Positions 10,713 through 21,393 are shown, numbered from the stretch's first letter. The stretch is 47,899 bases of DNA from Bacteroidota bacterium (GCA_024762835.1 JANTGP010000004.1:1-47899), one strand, 5' to 3'. Program-made: numbers and translations. Notes: generated from the sequence alone by a model not told the origin.

Positions 10713-12551
10713 CTATGGATTTATTTCTTCATCAACAGAATCGCCTCTTATTGCCCGATATCTTTTTCTTGCTTCTACTATGTATATGGACCCCTCATAA
10801 TCGGTCATGAGTTTTTTATATAATTTCTCTGCTTCGTCAGGGTCATTCTTATTGTAATCATAAATGCTTGCAAGTTTAAATAGAGCATTGTCACCTAAAA
10901 CATCTGTTCCATAGTCGTTTATAACAATATTTAAATATTTAATTGCTTCATCATAGTTTTGATGTGAAAGGTAAATCTCTGCTTTTTTAAATAATACTTC
11001 ATCTGTTAGCGAGTGGTTTGGGAACATTGTCAATATTGAATCTAAAGTTAAAAAAGCCATTGAATCTTGTTTTCTGTATTCATACAATTCTGCCGAGGCA
11101 TAAAGCTTCATTGCAGTTTCAGAAGTGTCAAGACCTGTATTTTCAGTAATTAACATCGACAGGGCAAAAGCATCGTTTGCAATAAGTTTTGATGTGCTTG
11201 CTTTTAATACATCAAGTTGGGCCTGTGCCCATAAGAAGTCGCCGGAATAATAGGCTAATTTTGCTTTTCGTAGTTTTGCCTCATGCCCAATTATGCTTTC
11301 TTCGTTATCATTTTCTATTTGTGCATAAAGCAAAGCTGCTTCCCATATATTACCGTCAAACAAATCAATATCTGCAAGCTCAAGTTTACATAAATTAATA
11401 AAATCTTTTTTTAAAGCTTTTAGATTCATAAGCCTTTGTAGGTATTCTTTAGCCTTGTTTGTATTATCAAGATAAAAAGCAAGAATATGTGAATAGTCTT
11501 TTACAATGCCGGCTGTTTTAACATTTACTCCAAACTCATCAATTGTTTCGTCGTATAATTTTGCAATCTCCGACATGTGAGCTGCATCTGTTTTGTTTTG
11601 TATTATAAGTTTATTGTAAGATACTTTTAAATAAAGTTTTTTAGCATTAAAGAAATTATTATTCGACGAACCTTTTTTAATAATATATTTAAAAATATCA
11701 CCGGCAACATCTAAATCATTATTTGAAAATGCCAGCCTTCCTAGATTCATTAATCTGTTACCCTCCTCGTTATTTCTCTTATCTAATGCTTTAGCCTGAA
11801 AGAAAGCTTTTCTGAAATCTTTTTTCTGAACATATAGCCAGATTAATAACTCGTTATAAACAGAAAATTGTGGATTTTGCTGTATTTTACGTATTACACC
11901 CTCCTTTATTGATAGATAGATTTCATCATCAACGTCAATGTACATTGCAGCCTGTAATCGATTCTCAATATTTTTTAATTGAGATTCATTTTCCGATAAT
12001 AAATCAAGGTATTCGTTTAACATTTCAGAATACTCTCTTTCGACTAAATAAACATTAGCTAATTCATTGCGGAATAAAGAGTTGTTATTTAATAATTTCC
12101 TTCCTTTTAGAAGAGTTTGTTTTGCTAGTCCGTATTTTCGTTTTGCTCTAAATGAATTTGATAAACGAATAACCTGGTTTTTGTCTGCCGGAAGATGTTT
12201 AATCGCTTTTTGATATTGCTTATTGGCTTTTTCTGTATTTCCTTGCTGTTGATAATTATAACCAAGTTCAACTAAGAGAGATAAGTCCTTAGGTCTTTTT
12301 CTCATCTCTTTTTTTATTAATTTTTCCGCATTATCCAATTCTTTAAGCTGAATAAGACAGTTTAAATAAAAAGTAAAATAATTTCGTGATGAGCTTGAGT
12401 TCTCATAAAGTGATTTGTAAATTACAACTGCTTTATCATACTCTTTATTCTTATAATATTGATAGGCAAGTTTACTATCATTAAATTTAGGCTGAGCAAA
12501 TATTGATGTTGTTATAATTGCAAAAACTGTAATAAGAAATATTTTATTCAT
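10713..12551 (-). CDS. Tetratricopeptide-repeat protein, exported
   Basis: Signal peptide MNKIFLITVFAIITTSIFAQ; multiple TPR-like helical repeats (e.g. YQYYKNKEYDKAVVIYKSLY, YNYQQQGNTEKANKQYQKAI, ALFKLASIYDYNKNDPDEAEKLYKKL). Confidence 0.85.
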   Translation of the reverse strand: MNKIFLITVFAIITTSIFAQPKFNDSKLAYQYYKNKEYDKAVVIYKSLYENSSSSRNYFTFYLNCLIQLKELDNAEKLIKKEMRKRPKDLSLLVELGYNYQQQGNTEKANKQYQKAIKHLPADKNQVIRLSNSFRAKRKYGLAKQTLLKGRKLLNNNSLFRNELANVYLVEREYSEMLNEYLDLLSENESQLKNIENRLQAAMYIDVDDEIYLSIKEGVIRKIQQNPQFSVYNELLIWLYVQKKDFRKAFFQAKALDKRNNEEGNRLMNLGRLAFSNNDLDVAGDIFKYIIKKGSSNNNFFNAKKLYLKVSYNKLIIQNKTDAAHMSEIAKLYDETIDEFGVNVKTAGIVKDYSHILAFYLDNTNKAKEYLQRLMNLKALKKDFINLCKLELADIDLFDGNIWEAALLYAQIENDNEESIIGHEAKLRKAKLAYYSGDFLWAQAQLDVLKASTSKLIANDAFALSMLITENTGLDTSETAMKLYASAELYEYRKQDSMAFLTLDSILTMFPNHSLTDEVLFKKAEIYLSHQNYDEAIKYLNIVINDYGTDVLGDNALFKLASIYDYNKNDPDEAEKLYKKLMTDYEGSIYIVEARKRYRAIRGDSVDEEINP

Positions 12552-12609
12552 TTGTAATTCGTTTATCTGATTTTCAAATAGCTTGTCGTTAGTATATTTT
12601 AAATAAAAA

Positions 12610-12617
12610 CAAACTTA
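12610..12617 (-). promoter_or_regulatory. Candidate Bacteroidota -7 element for the TPR gene
   Basis: Minus strand reads TAAGTTTG, matching TAnnTTTG, about 60 nt upstream of the TPR gene start; the -33 element is weak. Confidence 0.45.
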
Positions 12618-12672
12618 TCTTAGAACGTTGCTCTGCTTAACAGAGTATAAAGAATCAGAAATTTTCATTAAT

Positions 12673-12716
12673 AATTCAAAAAAAGCCACTCTAAATAAGG
12701 TGGCTTTTTTTGAATT
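12673..12716 (-). terminator. Intrinsic terminator of the EF-G-like gene (bidirectional symmetry)
   Basis: AATTCAAAAAAAGCCAC...GTGGCTTTTTTTGAATT perfect inverted repeat with A/T tracts, just 3' of the minus-strand gene ending at 12737. Confidence 0.85.
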
Positions 12717-12736
12717 ATTTAAACTTGTATAATACT

Positions 12737-14896
12737 CTATTCTTCTTCTTCCTGCTGAGCTTCGTATTCTTTTAATAATTTTTCTTGAATATCACCCGGA
12801 ACTTGCTCATATTTTCCAAGTTTCATGGTGTAAGTTGCATGTCCACTGGTAATAGAACTAAGTGCTGTTGAATACTTATTCATCTCGGCTAAAGGAATTT
12901 TTGCCTTAATCTTTTCATATCCGCCTTCAGAGCTCATTCCTTCAATAATACCCCTTCTTCCTTGCAAGTCACTCATGACATCACCCATATAATCAGAAGG
13001 TACAAGAACTTCTACATCATAAACAGGTTCAAGAATTTTTGGTCCCGCATCTTTAAAAGCCATACGAAAAGCATTTCTTCCTGCCAGCTTAAATGAAATC
13101 TCATTTGAATCAACCGGGTGCATTTTACCATCATATACAGATACTCTAATGTCTCTTGCATAAGAACCGGTTAATGGACCTTCCTCAATCTTTTCCATAA
13201 TTCCTTTTAAGATTGCCGGTAAAAAACGAGCATCAATAGAACCACCCACAATACAGTTATAAAAAATTAACTTACCTCCCCAAGGTAATGTATGTTCATC
13301 TTTTCCTCTTACATTAACGGCTATTTCTTTACCATTAATTTTAAATTTGCTGGGGTCGGGACTTCCTTCAATATAAGGTTCAATTACCATATGTACTTCA
13401 CCAAATTGGCCAGCACCTCCAGATTGCTTTTTATGTCTGTAAGTGGCCTGTGCAGGCTTAGTAATAGTTTCTCTGTAAGGAATCTTAGGAGCAATAAATT
13501 CTGTTTCAATTTTATAAACATTGTCAAGAATCCATTTAACTATATTTAAATGGTATTCACCTTGGCCTGAAACAATAATTTGCTTAAGTTCTTTAGAGAA
13601 TTCAATTAATACAGTCGGATCTTGAAGGTTAATTTTATTTAGTCCTTCTGCTAATTTCTCTTCATCTCCCTCTGCTAATGGCTTAATAGCTGTGCGGAAT
13701 TTTGGTTCTGGAAATTCAATAGGATTAAAAACCCAGTCGTTGCCTGAGGCGTTTAATGTATTGTCTGTTTTTGTATTTTTTAATTTTACAGTTGAACCAA
13801 TATCACCGGCATACATTTTACTTACTTTTTCACGCTTTTTACCGGCTGATGAAAAAATTTGTGATAATCTTTCTTTTGTATTTGTATTGTAATTGACGAC
13901 GTCCATTCCTTCGGTAATTTCACCTGACATTACTTTGAAGTAATTAACTTCACCAATATGAGGTTCAATAGAAGTTTTAAATACAAAAATAGAAGCTATA
14001 CCTGATGGGTCAGGTTTAACTTCTTCATTATCGGCATTAACAGGAGCTTTTACGTCAGAAGCAGTAGGTGCAGTTGTAGCAAGAAAATCCAGTAAACGGT
14101 CTATTCCAATATTTGATTTTGCCGAAATACAAAATACGGGAAACATACCTCTTTGGATAAGACCTGCTGTAATTCCTTTAGATAATTCTTCGTCTGTTAA
14201 GTCTTCTTTTTCAAAAAATATTTCCATTAAAGCTTCATCACTCTCAGCTGCTTTTTCAACTAATTGAGCATGCAAATCTTCGGCTTTGTCTTTTTCATTA
14301 TCAGGAATGTCAGTAATTTCTGCAAGACCACCATCTTTTGAGTATTTGTACATTTTCATCTGTAAAACATCAATGATGGCATTAAAATCAGTACCGGCAT
14401 TTACAGGATACTGGGTAAGTATTACATTGCTTCCAAACCTTTCTTTCAAATTTTCAATAGATTTCTCAAAGTTTGAATTATCACTGTCTAAATGATTGAC
14501 AGCGAATAAAACTGCTTTGTTTAATCTTTTTGCATGTCGCCATTGAATTTCTGTACCAACCTCAACACCATTTTGAGAATTAACTACCATAACAGTCAAA
14601 TCACTTACTGCATATGAGGTAATTGAACCACCAACAAAATCATCCAAACCCGGATTGTCAAATAAATTCAACTTCGTGTCTTTCCACTCGGTATATAATA
14701 CTGTAGAGAAAATTGAATTCTCATTTTCATGCTCAATATCATTATAATCGGAAACAGTATTTTTACTTCCGACATCTCCTCGACGATCTATAATACCACC
14801 TTGGAACAGCATTGATTCGGATAAAGTAGTTTTACCTGAGCCTGAATTTCCAACAATTGTAATATTCTTCACTCGATTGCTTTCGTAAACTTTCAT
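12737..14896 (-). CDS. Elongation factor G paralog (EF-G2-like) with degenerate GTPase motifs
   Basis: Full EF-G architecture (GNSGSGKTTLSESML; domain IV/V ...FLPAILKGIMEKIEEGPLTGSYARDIRVSVYDGKMHPVDSNEISFKLAGRNAFRMAF); divergent G3 DNPGLDDF and G4 NHLD; start set at MKVYESNRVKN, not the track ORF start 14983. Confidence 0.9.
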   Translation of the reverse strand: MKVYESNRVKNITIVGNSGSGKTTLSESMLFQGGIIDRRGDVGSKNTVSDYNDIEHENENSIFSTVLYTEWKDTKLNLFDNPGLDDFVGGSITSYAVSDLTVMVVNSQNGVEVGTEIQWRHAKRLNKAVLFAVNHLDSDNSNFEKSIENLKERFGSNVILTQYPVNAGTDFNAIIDVLQMKMYKYSKDGGLAEITDIPDNEKDKAEDLHAQLVEKAAESDEALMEIFFEKEDLTDEELSKGITAGLIQRGMFPVFCISAKSNIGIDRLLDFLATTAPTASDVKAPVNADNEEVKPDPSGIASIFVFKTSIEPHIGEVNYFKVMSGEITEGMDVVNYNTNTKERLSQIFSSAGKKREKVSKMYAGDIGSTVKLKNTKTDNTLNASGNDWVFNPIEFPEPKFRTAIKPLAEGDEEKLAEGLNKINLQDPTVLIEFSKELKQIIVSGQGEYHLNIVKWILDNVYKIETEFIAPKIPYRETITKPAQATYRHKKQSGGAGQFGEVHMVIEPYIEGSPDPSKFKINGKEIAVNVRGKDEHTLPWGGKLIFYNCIVGGSIDARFLPAILKGIMEKIEEGPLTGSYARDIRVSVYDGKMHPVDSNEISFKLAGRNAFRMAFKDAGPKILEPVYDVEVLVPSDYMGDVMSDLQGRRGIIEGMSSEGGYEKIKAKIPLAEMNKYSTALSSITSGHATYTMKLGKYEQVPGDIQEKLLKEYEAQQEEEE

Positions 14897-14953
14897 TTTT
14901 TGGAATATATTAAATTTATAAATACTTAACTTATTAGAATCTAAAAAGGTGGT

Positions 14954-14984
14954 CAAAACTAATAAATATTTAATAACTGACAAA
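14954..14984 (-). promoter_or_regulatory. Bacteroidota-type promoter for the EF-G-like gene
   Basis: Minus strand reads TTTG (14984-14981), 19-nt spacer, TAGTTTTG (14961-14954), matching TTTG-N19-TAnnTTTG; predicted 5' UTR about 50 nt. Confidence 0.65.
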
Positions 14985-15011
14985 TATTTAGAATCACTTG
15001 CTGTAAATATA

Positions 15012-15079
15012 TGTAAACGCTGATTATCAGCGAGATGTCTTAATGTTTACAATACTGTATATATATATGTGTGACATCT
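15012..15079. repeat. Nested and interleaved inverted repeats in the EF-G-like / rpsL intergenic region
   Basis: TGTAAAC (15012-15018)/GTTTACA (15045-15051); CGCTGATTATCAGCG (15018-15032); AGATGTC (15033-15039)/GACATCT (15073-15079). Confidence 0.75.
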
Positions 15080-15083
15080 TATG

Positions 15084-15113
15084 AAAAAAAATCATCAAAA
15101 ACTGGTGATTTTG
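15084..15113 (-). terminator. Hairpin with T-tract on the minus strand in the divergent intergenic region
   Basis: Minus strand AAAATCACC-agttttt-GATGATTTTTTTT; 9-bp stem with one wobble, followed by Ts. Confidence 0.4.
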
Positions 15114-15294
15114 TCCAAATAAAAGGCAATAATTAATTCTATTTATAAGTATTTGTCCAGCTTAAGCTTAAAGTTTTTTTTAACAAGCGAAAAACTGTCT
15201 ATTGAAAGTGTGTATGTAATGTTCGGGTAATCAGTTGATTTATGATTTTTCTCATGAATAAAAGACTGATTAGAAAATTAATTGTCAGAAAATA

Positions 15295-15323
15295 TTGTTT
15301 TAAAAAAAAATCATTTATCTTTG
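15295..15323 (+). promoter_or_regulatory. Bacteroidota-type promoter of the ribosomal (str) operon
   Basis: TTG (15295-15297), 18-nt spacer, TATCTTTG (15316-15323), matching TAnnTTTG; 48 nt upstream of the rpsL ATG. Confidence 0.7.
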
Positions 15324-15371
15324 CACACCAATTTGTTAAAATGTTTTTATAAGTATTAAAAAAGTTAGAGA

Positions 15372-15752
15372 ATGCCTACAATTCAACAATTAGTACGGAA
15401 AGGTAGAAAGAAGTTAGTAGATAAAAGTAAAGCACCTGCTTTGGACTCTTGTCCACAAAGAAGGGGTGTTTGTTTGCGTGTTTACACAACTACTCCAAAA
15501 AAACCTAATTCTGCTATGCGCAAGGTAGCAAGAGTTAGACTGACCAGTGGGAAAGAAGTTAACGCTTATATTCCCGGAGAAGGTCATAACTTGCAAGAAC
15601 ACTCAATTGTAATGATTAGAGGAGGAAGAGTAAAAGACCTTCCAGGAGTTCGTTATCATATAATTCGCGGTGCCCTTGATACTTCAGGTGTTGAAGGTCG
15701 TACTCAGCGTCGATCAAAATATGGAACAAAGAGACCAAAGCAAAAGAAATAA
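15372..15752 (+). CDS. rpsL: 30S ribosomal protein S12
   Basis: [14 protein letters not shown]...[32 protein letters not shown]. Confidence 0.99.
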   Translation: MPTIQQLVRKGRKKLVDKSKAPALDSCPQRRGVCLRVYTTTPKKPNSAMRKVARVRLTSGKEVNAYIPGEGHNLQEHSIVMIRGGRVKDLPGVRYHIIRGALDTSGVEGRTQRRSKYGTKRPKQKK

Positions 15753-15777
15753 TAAATCGTTGAAGAATTAATATAAA

Positions 15778-16254
15778 ATGAGAAAGGCTAAACCAAAGAA
15801 ACGAATTACTTTGCCGGATCCTAAATTTCAGGATACCCTGGTAACACGATTTGTAAACGACATGATGATTGGAGGAAAGAAAAATCTTTCTTTTCAGATA
15901 TTTTACGATGCTTTGGATATCGTTGATCAAAGAATGAAAGATTCAGAATTATCATCTCTTGATGTATGGAAGAAAGCACTTGAAAATATTACTCCTGCTG
16001 TTGAAGTAAAAAGCCGTAGAGTTGGTGGAGCAACATTTCAGGTACCAACAGAAATTCGTCCATCACGTAAAATTTCTATAAGTATTAAAAGTATGATCCT
16101 GTTTGCCCGTAAGCGTAATGGTAAATCAATGGCTGATAAGTTGGCTTCTGAGATTATTGCTGCTTATAACGAAGAAGGTGGAGCATTTAAGAAAAAAGAA
16201 GATACTCATAGAATGGCGGAAGCCAATAAGGCATTTGCTCATTTTAGATTTTAA
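15778..16254 (+). CDS. rpsG: 30S ribosomal protein S7
   Basis: MRKAKPKKR...[27 protein letters not shown]. Confidence 0.98.
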   Translation: MRKAKPKKRITLPDPKFQDTLVTRFVNDMMIGGKKNLSFQIFYDALDIVDQRMKDSELSSLDVWKKALENITPAVEVKSRRVGGATFQVPTEIRPSRKISISIKSMILFARKRNGKSMADKLASEIIAAYNEEGGAFKKKEDTHRMAEANKAFAHFRF

Positions 16255-16273
16255 TATTTAGTTTCACCACCCA

Positions 16274-18361
16274 ATGGCAGAGAATCTTAAAAATACTAGA
16301 AATATTGGCGTAATGGCTCATATTGATGCCGGTAAAACAACAACTACCGAAAGGATGTTGTATTATACCGGTAAAACCCACCGTATTGGTGAGGTTCATG
16401 ACGGTGCTGCCACTATGGATTGGATGGTTCAGGAACAAGAAAGAGGTATAACAATCACATCTGCAGCTACAACTACCTATTGGAAATATCGTAACGAAGA
16501 TATTAAAATTAATATTATTGATACTCCGGGACATGTGGATTTTACTGTTGAAGTTGAGAGATCTTTAAGGATACTTGATGGAGCAGTTGCAGTCTTTTGT
16601 GCTGTTGGTGGAGTTGAACCTCAATCGGAAACCGTTTGGCGACAAGCAGATAAGTATAAGGTTCCTCGTATTGCATTTATTAATAAAATGGATAGGGTTG
16701 GGGCTGATTTTTATGATGTCGTAAACCAAATTAAAACCAAATTGAATGCAACACCAATACCTTTGCAAATTCCTATAGGTGTTGAAGATAGTTTCACAGG
16801 TGTTGTAGACTTAATTGAAAATAAAGCCATTGTTTGGCACGATGATAAAGACTTAGGAACAAAGTACGAATACGAAGAAGTACCTGCAGATATGGTTGAG
16901 CAGGTTACAGAATGGAGAGAGAAATTAGTAGAGTCAATTGCAGAATATGATGATGATTTGTTGGAGAGGTTCTTTGATGATCCTGAATCTATTACTTTTG
17001 ACGATCTGGATGCTGTTATCCGTAAAGCTACAATTGATCAGGCAATCGTTCCTGTAATGTGTGGTTCAGCCTTTAAAAATAAAGGAATTCAACGTTTGCT
17101 TGATGCTATCGTGGCCTTTTTACCCAGTCCAATTGATATTGGAGGGGTTACAGGAATTCACCCACATACAAATAAAGAGATTCACAGAAATGCTGATGTC
17201 AAAGAACCTTTGTCTTGCCTTGCATTTAAAATTGCAACTGACCCATTTGTTGGAAGATTAGCATTTCTTCGCGTTTATTCCGGAGCAATTAATGCTGGTT
17301 CTCATGTTTTAAATGTAAGAACAAATAAAAAAGTTAGAATAACTCGCCTTTATCAAATGCATGCTAATAAGCAAAATCCCATGGATAGGATTGAAGCAGG
17401 AGATATTTGTGCTGCTGTTGGATTTAAAGACTTAAGGACAGGCGACTCTTTGTGTGATATTAAGAATCCTATATTATTAGAACCAATGACCTTCCCCAAT
17501 CCTGTTATTGGAGTCGCTATTGAGCCTAAGACACAATTAGATGTTGACAAATTGGGAATTGCTTTAAATAAGCTGTCAGAAGAAGATCCGACTTTTATTG
17601 TTAATACAGACCCTGATTCGGGACAAACAGTAATTCACGGAATGGGTGAGTTACACTTAGAGATATTAATAGATAGATTAAGAAGAGAATTTAATGTAGA
17701 GTGTAGTCAAGGACAACCTCAAGTTGCATATAGAGAGGCTATAACAACAAGTGTTGAACATCGCGAAGTATTTAAGAAGCAGTCAGGAGGGAGAGGAAAA
17801 TTTGCTAATATTATTGTTCGTGTCTCACCAGTTGACGAGGGCGAAAAAGGCCTTCAGTTTGTCAATGAGGTTAAAGGAGGAAATATTCCTAAAGAATTTA
17901 TACCCTCAGTAGAAAAAGGTTTCTTAAATGCAATGGCTAATGGTCCATTAGGCGGTTATCCAATGGATAGCTTAAAAGTTGTACTTCTTGATGGTTCTTA
18001 TCATCCGGTTGATTCAGATGCTCTTTCTTTTGAGATTGCAGGCCGTCAAGCTTTTAGACATGCCACTGCAAAAGCTAAACCTATTTTATTAGAGCCTATC
18101 ATGAATGCAGAGGTTGTTACACCCGAAGAGTACATGGGTTCGGTTATTAGCGATTTTAATAAAAGAAGAGGTCAGATTGAAGGAATGGAAGAAAAAGCCG
18201 GTTCGAGGATTGTGAAAGCAAAAGTTCCATTGGCAGAAAAATTCGGTTATGTAACTGTGTTAAGAACATTGACTTCCGGTAGAGCTACTTCGACAATGGA
18301 ATTTTCTCATTATGAAGAAGTTCCGGGAAATATTGCAGAAAAAGTATTAAGTAATAAATAA
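16274..18361 (+). CDS. fusA: Elongation factor G (canonical)
   Basis: [32 protein letters not shown] and full EF-G domains. Confidence 0.99.
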   Translation: MAENLKNTRNIGVMAHIDAGKTTTTERMLYYTGKTHRIGEVHDGAATMDWMVQEQERGITITSAATTTYWKYRNEDIKINIIDTPGHVDFTVEVERSLRILDGAVAVFCAVGGVEPQSETVWRQADKYKVPRIAFINKMDRVGADFYDVVNQIKTKLNATPIPLQIPIGVEDSFTGVVDLIENKAIVWHDDKDLGTKYEYEEVPADMVEQVTEWREKLVESIAEYDDDLLERFFDDPESITFDDLDAVIRKATIDQAIVPVMCGSAFKNKGIQRLLDAIVAFLPSPIDIGGVTGIHPHTNKEIHRNADVKEPLSCLAFKIATDPFVGRLAFLRVYSGAINAGSHVLNVRTNKKVRITRLYQMHANKQNPMDRIEAGDICAAVGFKDLRTGDSLCDIKNPILLEPMTFPNPVIGVAIEPKTQLDVDKLGIALNKLSEEDPTFIVNTDPDSGQTVIHGMGELHLEILIDRLRREFNVECSQGQPQVAYREAITTSVEHREVFKKQSGGRGKFANIIVRVSPVDEGEKGLQFVNEVKGGNIPKEFIPSVEKGFLNAMANGPLGGYPMDSLKVVLLDGSYHPVDSDALSFEIAGRQAFRHATAKAKPILLEPIMNAEVVTPEEYMGSVISDFNKRRGQIEGMEEKAGSRIVKAKVPLAEKFGYVTVLRTLTSGRATSTMEFSHYEEVPGNIAEKVLSNK

Positions 18362-18393
18362 ATGATATAGTATAATTTAACTGTATTTATAAT

Positions 18394-18699
18394 ATGAACC
18401 AAAAAATTAGGATAAAACTTAAATCTTATGATCACAATTTAGTAGATAAGTCTGCTGAAAAGATCGTAAAAACAGTAAGAACAACAGGTGCCATTGTAAG
18501 TGGACCTATTCCATTACCAACTCATAAACGTATCTTTACTGTTTTGCGTTCACCATTTGTGAATAAGAAATCAAGAGAGCAATTTGAATTATCATCGTAT
18601 AAAAGGCTTTTGGATATTTATAGCTCAACAGCTAAAACCATTGATGCTTTAATGAAGCTTGAATTGCCTAGTGGAGTGGAAGTTGAAATTAAAGTATAA
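18394..18699 (+). CDS. rpsJ: 30S ribosomal protein S10
   Basis: [41 protein letters not shown]. Confidence 0.99.
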   Translation: MNQKIRIKLKSYDHNLVDKSAEKIVKTVRTTGAIVSGPIPLPTHKRIFTVLRSPFVNKKSREQFELSSYKRLLDIYSSTAKTIDALMKLELPSGVEVEIKV

Positions 18700-18720
18700 T
18701 AATTTTAAATAATAAAAACA

Positions 18721-19341
18721 ATGCCAGGATTAATAGGGAAAAAAATAGGTATGACATCTATTTTCAGTGCCGAGGGTAAAAACATACCATGCACTGTTAT
18801 TGAAGCAGGTCCTTGTTTGGTTACTCAAATAAAGACTAAAGAGAAAGACGGCTATGATGCAGTTCAGATTGCATTTGATGACAAAAAGGATAAGTCTAGT
18901 AACAAAGCAATGATTGGCCATTTTAACAAAGCCAATACTTCAGCTAAAAGAAAACTTGTTGAATTTCGTGGAAATTTTGAACATCTTAATTTAGGTGATG
19001 TGTTAAATGTTGGTGATGTTCTTAAAAATGACCGCTGGATTGATGTTACAGGTATTTCCAAAGGGAAAGGATTTCAAGGAGTTGTTAAGCGCTATGGATT
19101 TAAAGGTGTAGGTGATGCAACTCACGGACAGCACAATCGATTAAGAGCCCCTGGTTCTTTAGGAGCATCATCATATCCTTCGAGAGTATTTAAAGGTATG
19201 AGAATGGCTGGGCGTACAGGAACCGATAGAGTAAAAGTTATTAACATTAGTATTGTTAAGCTTATTCCTGAGAAGAATATATTAATTGTTAAAGGATCTG
19301 TTCCTGGAGCAAATGGTTCATATTTAATTATCAATAAGTAA
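18721..19341 (+). CDS. rplC: 50S ribosomal protein L3
   Basis: [34 protein letters not shown]. Confidence 0.98.
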   Translation: MPGLIGKKIGMTSIFSAEGKNIPCTVIEAGPCLVTQIKTKEKDGYDAVQIAFDDKKDKSSNKAMIGHFNKANTSAKRKLVEFRGNFEHLNLGDVLNVGDVLKNDRWIDVTGISKGKGFQGVVKRYGFKGVGDATHGQHNRLRAPGSLGASSYPSRVFKGMRMAGRTGTDRVKVINISIVKLIPEKNILIVKGSVPGANGSYLIINK

Positions 19342-19342
19342 T

Positions 19343-19972
19343 ATGGAATTATCAGTATATAATAAATCCGGTGAAGATACCGGACGTAAAGTTCAATTAA
19401 ACGAGAAAATCTATTCAGTTGAACCTAATGATCACGCAATTTATCTTGATGTTAAGCAGTATATGGCTAATAACCGCCAAGGTACTCATAAATCCAAGGA
19501 AAGAGGAGATATCAACGGAAGTACCAGAAAGGTGAAAAAGCAAAAAGGAACCGGTACTGCTCGTATGGGCAGTATTAAGTCTCCTGTACTGAGAGGTGGA
19601 GGTAGAGCTTTTGGTCCTCGTCCACGTGATTATAGTTTTAAACTAAATAAGAAAGTGAAAGTCTTAGCTCGTAAATCAGCCTTGACTTATAAAGCTTTAG
19701 ATAATAATATTATTGTTCTCGAAGACTTCTCTTTTGACAAGCCTAAGACTAAAGATTTTGTTGCTGTAAAAAATAATTTGAAAATAGCAGATAAAAAATC
19801 ACTTTTAGTTTTATCTGAACCAAATAATAATATATATTTGTCGACCAGGAATTTACAGAGCGATAAAGTTGTATTGGTTTCAGAATTAACAACTTATGAT
19901 ATTTTGAATGCTTCAGTATTGGTAGTTGCAGAAAGCTCAATTGATGTTTTAGAGAAGAATTTTAGTAATTAG
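19343..19972 (+). CDS. rplD: 50S ribosomal protein L4
   Basis: [56 protein letters not shown]. Confidence 0.97.
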   Translation: MELSVYNKSGEDTGRKVQLNEKIYSVEPNDHAIYLDVKQYMANNRQGTHKSKERGDINGSTRKVKKQKGTGTARMGSIKSPVLRGGGRAFGPRPRDYSFKLNKKVKVLARKSALTYKALDNNIIVLEDFSFDKPKTKDFVAVKNNLKIADKKSLLVLSEPNNNIYLSTRNLQSDKVVLVSELTTYDILNASVLVVAESSIDVLEKNFSN

Positions 19973-19977
19973 GAGGT
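19971..19977 (+). promoter_or_regulatory. Strong Shine-Dalgarno sequence of rplW
   Basis: AGGAGGT, with 7 nt between AGGAGG and the rplW ATG; overlaps the rplD stop (TAGGAGG). Confidence 0.8.
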
Positions 19978-19983
19978 AAAAAA

Positions 19984-20274
19984 ATGGATATTATTATAAA
20001 ACCTATTGTATCGGAAAAGATGACAATACTTGGCGAAAAGCTGAATAGATATGGCTTTATTGTCAATAAAGGAGCAAATAAGATTCAAATAAAAAAAGCT
20101 GTTGAAGACTTATATAACGTTCAGGTTAGTTCTGTGAACACTATGAGATATGGCGGAAAAGCAAAATCCAGATTTACTAAAACAGGAGTTATCTCGGGTA
20201 GGACTGCAGCATATAAAAAAGCCATGATTACTTTGGCCGAAGGTGAACAAATTGATTTTTATAGCAATATATAA
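19984..20274 (+). CDS. rplW: 50S ribosomal protein L23
   Basis: [14 protein letters not shown]...[31 protein letters not shown]. Confidence 0.97.
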   Translation: MDIIIKPIVSEKMTILGEKLNRYGFIVNKGANKIQIKKAVEDLYNVQVSSVNTMRYGGKAKSRFTKTGVISGRTAAYKKAMITLAEGEQIDFYSNI

Positions 20275-20279
20275 TAGTA

Positions 20280-21104
20280 ATGGCAGTAAGAAAATTAAAG
20301 CCCACAACACCAGGGCAAAGACATAAAATTGTAAGTGGTTTCTCTGACGTTACTACTTCAAAACCGGAAAAATCATTATTAGCACCTATCAAGAAATCAG
20401 GTGGACGTAATAATACCGGTAAAATGACAATGAGATATATGGGTGGTGGCCATAAGAGAAGATATAGAATTATTGACTTCATGCGCGAAAGACATGGCGT
20501 TATCGCTAAAGTTGCAAGTATAGAGTATGATCCAAACAGGACATCAAGAATTGCTTTGGTGATATATGCTGATGGAGAGAAAAGATACATTATCGCTCCA
20601 AATGGTCTTAAAGTAGGTCAGGAAATTGTTTCGGGTAAAGGTGTTGCACCTGAGGTTGGAAATACTCTTTATCTATCAGAAATTCCCTTAGGTACAGTAG
20701 TTCATAATATAGAACTTTATCCTGGTCAAGGTGCAATTTTTGCACGAAGTGCCGGATCGTATGCACAATTAATTTCTCGTGAAGGTAAATTTGCTTTATT
20801 AAAAATGCCATCAGGCGAAATTCGTAAGATTCTTATTTCATGTAAAGCTACTATTGGTGTTGTTTCAAATTCTGACCATCAACTTGAGAGATCAGGTAAA
20901 GCCGGAAGAACAAGATGGCTTGGTAGAAGACCTAGAGTAAGAGGTGTAGTTATGAACCCTGTTGATCACCCAATGGGTGGTGGTGAAGGAAGAGCCTCTG
21001 GAGGATTGCCTCGTTCAAGAAATGGTATTCCTGCAAAAGGATTTAGAACCAGAGATAAGAAGAAAGCTACAAATAAATATATTGTTGAAAGAAGAAAGAA
21101 ATAA
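20280..21104 (+). CDS. rplB: 50S ribosomal protein L2
   Basis: [14 protein letters not shown]...[28 protein letters not shown]. Confidence 0.99.
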   Translation: MAVRKLKPTTPGQRHKIVSGFSDVTTSKPEKSLLAPIKKSGGRNNTGKMTMRYMGGGHKRRYRIIDFMRERHGVIAKVASIEYDPNRTSRIALVIYADGEKRYIIAPNGLKVGQEIVSGKGVAPEVGNTLYLSEIPLGTVVHNIELYPGQGAIFARSAGSYAQLISREGKFALLKMPSGEIRKILISCKATIGVVSNSDHQLERSGKAGRTRWLGRRPRVRGVVMNPVDHPMGGGEGRASGGLPRSRNGIPAKGFRTRDKKKATNKYIVERRKK

Positions 21105-21123
21105 CACAGATAATTAATTAGCT

Positions 21124-21393
21124 ATGAGTAGATCATTAAAGAAGGGACCATTCATTGATTATAAATTAGAGAAAAAGGTATTCGATATGAATGATTCCGG
21201 AAAAAAATCTGTTATTAAAACATGGGCACGTCGATCAATGATTTCACCGGACTTTGTTGGACATACGATAGCCGTACATAATGGAAATAAATTTATCCCG
21301 GTATATATAACTGAAAATATGGTTGGACACAAATTAGGTGAATTTTCTCCAACAAGAACATATAGAGGTCATTCGGGGGGTAAAAAAAGATAA
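21124..21393 (+). CDS. rpsS: 30S ribosomal protein S19
   Basis: [19 protein letters not shown]...[22 protein letters not shown]. Confidence 0.99.
   Translation: MSRSLKKGPFIDYKLEKKVFDMNDSGKKSVIKTWARRSMISPDFVGHTIAVHNGNKFIPVYITENMVGHKLGEFSPTRTYRGHSGGKKR

Noticed and set aside
15150-15175. AGCTTAAGCT / TTAAGCTTAA short palindromes
   Set aside because: 10-bp overlapping palindromes with no positional logic; weaker than the neighbouring repeats.
18362-18393. Expected tuf gene between fusA and rpsJ
   Set aside because: Absent, but absence of tuf here is common in Bacteroidota, so not unusual.
20228-20590. 120-aa minus-strand ORF opposite rplW/rplB
   Set aside because: Antisense shadow of conserved ribosomal genes.
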